Origin: Planctomycetota bacterium
GTDB lineage: Bacteria > Planctomycetota > J058
Length of the DNA stretch: 64,000 nucleotides
Direction of reading: 5' to 3'
Assembly: GCA_023954375.1 (NCBI GenBank)
Contig: JAMLIC010000033.1
Coordinates: 36,316 to 100,315, forward strand
Part shown: in pieces, positions 58,623 to 64,000 of the stretch
Layout: each line of letters starts with the position of its first letter
Position numbering within the stretch: position 1 is the first letter of the stretch
Translations under genes and position numbers: made by a program
The notes under the pieces: model-generated
Told to the model about the DNA's origin: nothing
Seen by the model: only the letters and a program-made list of their open reading frames with translations
Databases searched by the model: none

Positions 58623-60052
58623 TCAGCCCTCGACCGGGCCCTCCCCGGACGCCCGGGGGACCCGGAACCCCCGCACGACGGTGCCGCCGAGCGAGCCGCG
58701 CGCGCGATCCAGCGCACGCCGCAGCCGTGTGGCCCGGTCGGACCTCGGCGGCAGCAGCTCCAGCGCGCGCTGGAGGTCGTGCGCGGCGCGCAGGTAGTCG
58801 CGCTGCCGCAGCCGGAGCATGCCCCGGCCCACCCGCCCGCCCAGGTCGTCGGGGTCGCGGCGCAGGGCCTCCTCGTGGTCCTCGAGGGCGCCGCGGTGAT
58901 CACCCTGCCGGCTCCGCGCCACCCCGCGCATGCTCCACAGGTCGGCCCGCTCGGGCGCGCTGGCCAGCGCGTCGTCGAGCGCCGCGACCGCGCCCGGCAG
59001 GTCGCGGGCGGCGAAGCGCGCCCGGGCGTGCGCCACGAGGTCCTCCAGCGCGGCCGCGGGGAGGCCGTGACGGCTCACGGTCGCCACGCCCGCCGGCCCG
59101 CCCGGGGCGGGGGCGTCGCCGAGGGACGCTGCCATGACCTCGCCCAGCGCGACGACCGCGCCGCCCTGCGCGCCGGACGGTCGCGGTCGGGCCAGGGGCG
59201 GCTCGCCCCGTCGCAGCCGGGCCAGTCCTCCGCCAGGTCGCGTGCGGTCGCGTAGCGGTCGACGCCGCGCGCGGCGAGGCACCCCTCGCAGACGGCGTCC
59301 ACCCCCGCCGGGAGCTCCGGCCGGAGGCTGGTCGGGCGCGGCCAGCGCCCGTGGACCATGGCCATGTAGTAGTCGCGCACGGCGGTGGCCGGGAACGGCG
59401 GACGGCCCGAGAGCGCGGCGTACACGGTCGCCCCGAGCGAGAACACGTCGGAGCGGACGTCGGCGCTCCTGGCGTCCTCGAACTGCTCGGGGGGCATGAA
59501 CCCGAGCGTCCCCAGCGTCGCGCCCTCGGCCGTGAGGCTGAAGCGGGAGGCGGCGGCGAGGTCCTTCGCCAGCCCGAAGTCCGCGAGGAGAGCGGTCCCG
59601 TCGGCGCACAGGAGCACGTTGCCCGGCTTCACGTCGCGGTGCAGGACGCCCTCGCCGTGGGCGTGATGCAGCGCCCGCGCGAGGTCCTCGCCCATGCGCA
59701 GCGCGTCCGCGAGCGGCAGGTGGCCGGCGCGCTGCAAGCGGTCCTCGAGCGACTCCCCCTCGATCAGCTCCATGACGAAGAAGGGGTGGCCCTCGTGCTC
59801 GTCGGCGTCGAGCACGCGCACGATCCCGGGATGCCGCAGCCGGCCCAGGGCGCGGGCCTCGCGCTGGAACCGCGCGAGGGCCTTCGGCGACGCGTCGCTG
59901 CCTGGCCGCAGGAGCTTGACGGCCACGTCGCGCCCGAGGGCCGGGTCGTGCGCGCGGAGCACGACCCCCATGCCGCCCGCGCCGAGGGTGGAGCGGACCA
60001 GGTAGCGGCCCACCTGGACCGGGATCGCCCGCTCCGCCCCACCAGCGCCCAT
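58623..60052 (-). pseudogene. Ser/Thr protein kinase with TPR tail, broken by a one-base frameshift
   Basis: From ATG 60052 a complete Hanks kinase is read: STLGAGGMGVVLRAHD, VAVKLL, LHRDVKPGNVLL (D140), LADFGLAKD, PPEQFED. At about 59225 the text GAGGACTGGCCC breaks the frame. Adding one C (GAGGACCTGGCC) restores AEDLARLRRGEPPLARP and opens a tail of TPR-like repeats (ARFAARDLPGAVAALDDALASAPERADLWSMRG and two more) to 58623. The repaired length, 1431 nt, is exactly 477 codons. Without repair the kinase ends in junk at 59075. This is a recent mutation or a sequence error. TATGCT ends 6 nt before the ATG. Confidence 0.85.
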
Positions 60053-60058
60053 GCCCGG

Positions 60059-60064
60059 AGCATA
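60059..60064 (-). promoter_or_regulatory. Candidate -10 element of a leaderless promoter for the kinase-TPR gene
   Basis: On the minus strand TATGCT is followed by 6 nt and ATG 60052. No Shine-Dalgarno sequence lies between. Confidence 0.45.
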
Positions 60065-60149
60065 GCGGCGCGCGAGACCGGAGCGCCAGGCGGCCGGGGG
60101 GTGGTCGGCGGCGCCGGGCGAGGCATGCTGGGGCGCCTACGGAGGAGTC

Positions 60150-60398
60150 ATGCCGTTCGTCGCCGCCACACCCGGATGGTTCGTGATCGCCAGGTACCCC
60201 GAGGGCCGCATGGAGCGCGCGCCGGTGGGCGCGTGGCTCGACCGGGGCGACGCCCTCCTGCCCATGATCAAGGGCGGCGCGAGCCGGGCGGGCCTCCTCG
60301 CGCCGGCCGACCAGGTCCACGCCGGCGCCACCCTGGAGCTCCTCGGCCCCAGCGCCGGGCCGGCGATCCCGGGGCCCACCCCGCACGTGGAGGCCTGA
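60150..60398 (+). CDS. Small hypothetical protein, first gene of a three-gene operon
   Basis: 82 residues from ATG 60150 behind GGAGGAG. The text starts MPFVAATPGWFVIARYPEG; it has no recognisable family, signal peptide or membrane helix. It is 1 bp from the YedF-like gene and so almost certainly co-transcribed with it. Confidence 0.6.
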   Translation: MPFVAATPGWFVIARYPEGRMERAPVGAWLDRGDALLPMIKGGASRAGLLAPADQVHAGATLELLGPSAGPAIPGPTPHVEA

Positions 60399-60399
60399 C

Positions 60400-60732
60400 G
60401 TGAAGACGGTCGTGCTCCTCAACGCCGACGGCATGGGCCGCGGCGACGACGCGCTGGGCCAGCGCGTCCTGACGACGTTCCTCGGCAAGGCCGGCGCCCT
60501 CGACGGCCTCGAGGCCGTGTGCCTCTACAACGGCGGCGTGCGGCTCGCGGTCGAGGGCTCGCCCGCGCTCCAGGCGCTCGCCGCGCTCGAGGCCCGCGGC
60601 GTCGACGTCGTCGCCTGCGGCACCTGCGTCGACCACTTCGGCCTGCGCGAGCGGGTCCGCGTGGGCGCCGTGGGGAGCATGGACGACATCGTCACCCGGC
60701 TGGACCGGGCGGAGAAGGTGATCACGCTCTGA
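60400..60732 (+). CDS. YedF C-terminal-like (DsrE-family) protein
   Basis: 110 residues from GTG 60400, 1 bp after the previous stop. It has the layout of the DsrE-like domain of the selenium-associated protein YedF: VVLLNADGMGRGDDALGQRVL, CLYNGGVRLAVEGSPAL, VDVVACGTCVDHFGL and a closing KVITL. The N-terminal TusA-like half of YedF is absent. It probably binds or relays a sulfur or selenium atom through the CGTC cysteines. Its TGA overlaps the next ATG by 1 bp. Confidence 0.8.
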   Translation: MKTVVLLNADGMGRGDDALGQRVLTTFLGKAGALDGLEAVCLYNGGVRLAVEGSPALQALAALEARGVDVVACGTCVDHFGLRERVRVGAVGSMDDIVTRLDRAEKVITL

Positions 60733-62861
60733 TGGTGGACGTGCTGCCCCCCGCGATCGAGGTCCTCCCCGCCGAGGTCCGCGACCTCCTCGGCCCGCTC
60801 CAGGCCCGCGCCCGCGCGGGCTGCCTCGCCAGCGCGCAGGCGCTCGAGCGCGTCGTCCACCTGTCGCACCTGATGACCCTGCCCGCCCCCGCGCCCCTGC
60901 GCGACGCGGCGCCGGGACTGCTCGAGCACGCGGTGCGTGTGGCGGCCGCCGACGACGACGCCGGCCGCGAGGCCGCGGCCGCCGCGCTCGACGCCGGGCT
61001 CGACGCCGCGCTCGCCGCGGCGCGCGACGCCCTCGCGCGCGACCTCGCGGGCCTGCAGGAGCACATGGCCGACGTCGCGGCGCACAGCGCGGCCTTCACC
61101 CCCGTCGTCGCCGCGCTCCTCGCCCACCAGGGGGCCGCAGGCAGCCTGGCCGCGAGCGTCGCCCGCGAGCGCGCGCGGGTGGACGAGGCGCTCGCCCAGG
61201 CAGGCGCCCACCTCGCAGGCGGCGAGCCGCTGGCGGCGGCGATCGAGGCGCTCGAGCGGGCGCGCTGGGGGGCGCGCTTCTTCCCCCGGCCGCGCGCCGT
61301 CGTCGCCGCGCCGGGCGACGCCTGGCGGCCGCTCGGCGACGCGGGCGCCGTCCTCGAGGTGATCAACACCGCCTACTACCGCGCCCGCGGCCACGGGATC
61401 TACGAGGACTTCGAGACGCAGGTGGGCGCCGACCCGACGCTCTCGCGCGCCGACGCCGAGGACTTCGTCCGCCGCGTCGAGGCCGCGCGCGCGGCCGGCC
61501 GCGCCCTCCCCGACGTCCTCGCCGTGGTCGAGACCGGGGTCGGCTCGGGGCAGTTCGCCCAGGCGTTCCTCGACGCGCTCGAGCGGCGCGCGCCGGACCT
61601 CCACGCGCGGGTCCGCTACCACCTCTGCGACGTGTCGCCGGCCATGCTCGAGCAGACGCTGGCCCGGCCGGGGCTCGCGCGGCACCGCGCGCGCCTCGTG
61701 CCGGTCGAGAGCGACGGCGTCCCCGACGCCCTGCCGGGCGGCCTGCGCGCCGTGTGCTGCCGCTTCTACGAGCTGTTCACCGACCTCCCGCGCACCGACC
61801 TCGTCTACCGCGACCCGGGCGGCGCGCTCTGGCGCGCGTGGGCCCGCGGGGTGGTCGCGGGAGACGACCCGATCCCGCGGCAGGCCGGCGACGCGGTGCC
61901 CGCGGTCGAGGTCGCGGCCTGGCTGGGCGCGGGCGACGTCGAGCGCCTGGCGACGCTCGCGCCCGAGGGGCTGGCGCGGCTCGACTGGGAGGCGCGCCTC
62001 GAGCCGCTCGACGAGGGCGACCTGCCGGCCCCGGCCGACGACCTGTTCTTCGGCGAGACCGACCTGCTCCTGCCGATCCCCCGCGGCGGCGTGGACGCCC
62101 TCGAGGACGCGCTCGACCTGCTCGAGCCGGACCTCGGCTGGGTGCGGCTCTCCGACTACGCCTTCGTCGCGGCGGCCCCGTTCCACCGCGGGCTGCCGCA
62201 CCTCGCCCAGGTCGTGCGCCGCTACGGCGGCAACGCCACGCTCGACCTGCACCTCCCGCTCCTCGCCGGCGTGGCCGCCGGCCGCGGGTGCCAGGTCCAG
62301 CTCACGCCGCTGTCGGGCTTCGTCAGCCGCGTCGCCGGGGGCCGCCTCGTCCCGATCCCGCCCTACTACCCGCGCTACGGCGCGGCCAACCTGCTGCGGC
62401 AGGCGTCGGGCGACGACGCCGTGCTCCCGCCCGAGGCCCTCGCCGCCTTCGAGCCCCTGCGCGAGCGGGCCCTGCTCCTCGACGCCGAGGTGGCGGCCGC
62501 GCCCGCGCGCGCTCCGGCCCGCGCCCGCGCCTGGACGGCGCTCCTCGCCGAGGCGCTCGAGGCCGGCTGGCTCGACCCGGGCCTGCCGCTGCACGACGCC
62601 CTGCCCGACGCGCCGCTCCTCGCGTCGCTCGCCTGCGCGCTCGACGTCGTCGTCAACGGCGTCTTCGCCCGCGCCGGCGCCGGGCCGCTCCGCGCGGGCC
62701 GCACCTGGTGGGCGCCCGCGGAGGTGGACGCGGTCCTGGGCGCGCTGGTCGCGATCGGCTACGCGCCCGAGGCCGCGTCGCGCGCCCTCGAGGGCCACGC
62801 CGACCGCGTGCGCCTGTGGACCATGACCGTGACGGCGGGCGCGGTCACGGGAGGTTCGTGA
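60732..62861 (+). CDS. MidA-like class I SAM-dependent methyltransferase
   Basis: 709 residues from ATG 60732. A helical head of about 190 residues precedes NTAYYRARGHGIYEDFETQVG, similar to the start of MidA-family (DUF185) methyltransferases. The SAM loop is VVETGVGSGQFAQAFLDAL with E267 and a following VRYHLCDVSPAML. Further on, VRLSDYAFV, GGNATLDLHLPLL and TPLSGFVSRV resemble later MidA segments. MidA-type enzymes dimethylate arginine in complex I assembly in other organisms; here the size and extra domains make the target uncertain. Confidence 0.7.
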   Translation: MVDVLPPAIEVLPAEVRDLLGPLQARARAGCLASAQALERVVHLSHLMTLPAPAPLRDAAPGLLEHAVRVAAADDDAGREAAAAALDAGLDAALAAARDALARDLAGLQEHMADVAAHSAAFTPVVAALLAHQGAAGSLAASVARERARVDEALAQAGAHLAGGEPLAAAIEALERARWGARFFPRPRAVVAAPGDAWRPLGDAGAVLEVINTAYYRARGHGIYEDFETQVGADPTLSRADAEDFVRRVEAARAAGRALPDVLAVVETGVGSGQFAQAFLDALERRAPDLHARVRYHLCDVSPAMLEQTLARPGLARHRARLVPVESDGVPDALPGGLRAVCCRFYELFTDLPRTDLVYRDPGGALWRAWARGVVAGDDPIPRQAGDAVPAVEVAAWLGAGDVERLATLAPEGLARLDWEARLEPLDEGDLPAPADDLFFGETDLLLPIPRGGVDALEDALDLLEPDLGWVRLSDYAFVAAAPFHRGLPHLAQVVRRYGGNATLDLHLPLLAGVAAGRGCQVQLTPLSGFVSRVAGGRLVPIPPYYPRYGAANLLRQASGDDAVLPPEALAAFEPLRERALLLDAEVAAAPARAPARARAWTALLAEALEAGWLDPGLPLHDALPDAPLLASLACALDVVVNGVFARAGAGPLRAGRTWWAPAEVDAVLGALVAIGYAPEAASRALEGHADRVRLWTMTVTAGAVTGGS

Positions 62862-62933
62862 ACGGGTCGCGCAGGGCGGTCACACGGCCCGGGGGGCCCG
62901 GCCCTGCGCGTTGTGCGCCGGCCGCGGACCGAG

Positions 62934-62939
62934 CACACT
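62934..62939 (+). promoter_or_regulatory. Candidate -10 element of a leaderless promoter
   Basis: CACACT is followed by 6 nt and GTG 62946 without a Shine-Dalgarno sequence. The hexamer is weaker than the others, with C at its first position. Confidence 0.35.
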
Positions 62940-62945
62940 GGCGGC

Positions 62946-64000
62946 GTGCGCATCGGGCGATACGAGGTCCTGGGTGAGGTCGCGCGCGGCGGCTTCGGGG
63001 TCGTCCTGCGCGCGCGTGACCCCGCGCTCTCCCGCGACGTGGCGATCAAGCTGCTGCTGGCCGGCGCCGGGGCGAACGAGACGCAGCGGCGCCGCTTCGA
63101 GCGCGAGGTCGACGCGCTGGCCCGGCTGCGGCACCCGAACATCGTCTCCGTCCACCAGGCCGGGTCGATCCGCGAGGGCCCTTACATCGTCATGGACTTC
63201 GTCGACGGCGAGTCGCTCGACCAGCGCCTCGCGCGCGACGGCCCGCTGCCCGTCCGCGAGGCCCTCCGGGTCATGGAGCTCGTGGCGCGCGCGATCGACC
63301 ACGCCCACGGCCGCGGCGTCCTCCACCGCGACCTCAAGCCCGGCAACGTCCTCGTCGACCGCACCGGCGCGGCCATGGTCACCGACTTCGGCCTGTCGCG
63401 CGAGGTCGATCCCAGGCTGAGCGCCAGCGCGCTCAGCCGCTCCGGCGCGGCGATCGGCACCCCGGGCTTCTGGCCGCCGGAGCAGGCCTACGGGCGCCTC
63501 GACGCGATCGGCCCGCGGAGCGACGTCTACGGGCTCGGGGCGACGCTCTACGCCCTGCTCACCGGGGGGCCGCCCTACGAGGCGCCGAGCCTGGTGGAGC
63601 TCATGGGCCGCATGACGGCGCCGCCGCCGCCGCCGTCGACCGCGCGCCCAGAGGTGCCGGCCGCGGTCGACGCGGCGGTCCTGCGCGCGCTGGCGCACGA
63701 CCCGGCGGAGCGCCACGCGTCGGCGGGGGCGCTGGCCGACGCCCTCGCCGAGTGCCGGCGCCGGACGCGCGGCGGTGGCGCGCCCGAGCGCCGGTCGCCC
63801 TGGCCGCTGGCGCTGGCCGCGGCGGCCTGGGGACTGCGCCTGGCCTGGCGCGAAGCGGGCAGGGCGCCGCGCTGGCTGGTGCTGGCGGATCGGGCCACCG
63901 GCCCGGGCGATGGCATCGCCTCCGGCGCCGGTCCCGATACCCTCGACGGCCGTCCACTGGCCCGCTGCGAGATCGCCTGGCGCGGGCCGCTGGCCTTCGT
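62946..64000 (+). CDS. Ser/Thr protein kinase, 3' end outside the window
   Basis: The frame is open from GTG 62946 to the window end (351 codons). It has a complete kinase domain: GEVARGGFGVVLRARDPALSRD, VAIKLL (K35), a catalytic loop with D129 in LHRDLKPGNVLVD, TDFGLSRE, GTPGFWPPEQA and SDVYGLGATLYALLTGG. After about residue 275 come a basic linker and a hydrophobic stretch (WPLALAAAAWGLRLAW) that may be a membrane helix. The remainder is cut off. It is the fourth kinase-type gene of the window. Confidence 0.9.
   Translation, partial: MRIGRYEVLGEVARGGFGVVLRARDPALSRDVAIKLLLAGAGANETQRRRFEREVDALARLRHPNIVSVHQAGSIREGPYIVMDFVDGESLDQRLARDGPLPVREALRVMELVARAIDHAHGRGVLHRDLKPGNVLVDRTGAAMVTDFGLSREVDPRLSASALSRSGAAIGTPGFWPPEQAYGRLDAIGPRSDVYGLGATLYALLTGGPPYEAPSLVELMGRMTAPPPPPSTARPEVPAAVDAAVLRALAHDPAERHASAGALADALAECRRRTRGGGAPERRSPWPLALAAAAWGLRLAWREAGRAPRWLVLADRATGPGDGIASGAGPDTLDGRPLARCEIAWRGPLAF

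Noticed and set aside
60400..60732. Evidence for selenoprotein synthesis
   Set aside because: The YedF-like protein only suggests sulfur/selenium handling; no selA-D gene or in-frame TGA with conserved flanks was seen.

Overview
The window is about 75% GC, densely coded and lacks rRNA, tRNA or CRISPR. It looks like chromosome of a high-GC member of the Planctomycetota or a close relative. The best pointers are a DUF1549/DUF1553 (PSCyt2/PSD1) protein at 56991-58610, a Prok-RING-type membrane protein at 47771-48301, several Hanks-type Ser/Thr kinases fused to formylglycine-generating-enzyme-like (FGE/SUMF1) or TPR modules, and many large secreted proteins. The assignment is an inference from gene content; Myxococcota is the main alternative.

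Layout. 1-1718: end of a nitrilase and a class III aminotransferase, probably the last two steps of reductive pyrimidine (or beta-amino acid) degradation; a PreA-like dihydropyrimidine dehydrogenase lies alone at 50601-51719. 1802-7702: two uncharacterised proteins (one with a very acidic head and long coiled coil), a secreted caspase-like protein and a small secreted protein. 7816-15181: a signalling block with a kinase-FGE fusion, a divergent double-domain KaiC-like ATPase, a response regulator/histidine kinase coupled to it by a 4-bp overlap, and a pseudokinase-FGE fusion. 15281-18742: full-length pyruvate carboxylase. 18743-20357: a debris zone with five palindromic 19-bp repeats, an apparently truncated regulatory-like protein and a frameshifted Uma2 gene. 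20378-27457: a DUF3261 lipoprotein, an ATP-dependent DNA ligase, a C25-like peptidase, a small protein, and a LolA-MMPL pair whose MMPL exporter is cut by one in-frame TAG. 27590-35621: a secreted transglutaminase-like protein and a 1964-residue secreted fusion of a subtilase with a PHP/CehA-type metallohydrolase. 35628-40698: FEN-like nuclease, VWA protein, membrane histidine kinase and GT39-like membrane protein. 40989-48301: a large lipoprotein with PPC domains and kelch-like repeats, a membrane-DUF952 fusion, a FdhA/YdeP-type molybdenum enzyme and the RING-like protein. 48517-53919: ankyrin-DUF1963 protein, PreA, and a gluconate-2-dehydrogenase-subunit-3/GMC oxidoreductase pair. 53972-64000: an unknown secreted protein, a polytopic membrane protein, the PSCyt2/PSD1 protein, a kinase-TPR gene broken by an apparent one-base deletion, a YedF-like/MidA-like operon and a further kinase running off the end.

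Regulatory style. Several genes carry a TANNNT-like hexamer only 6-8 nt before an ATG or GTG with no Shine-Dalgarno sequence, which suggests leaderless transcription. Others have a GGAGG-type site, and preA has a conventional -35/-10 promoter. Start codons are often GTG, and three gene pairs overlap by GTGA. The most unusual items are the subtilase-PHP giant, the amber-split exporter with an internal ribosome-binding site, the KaiC/kinase/pseudokinase signalling block and the palindromic repeat cluster. No decisive defence or mobile system is visible.
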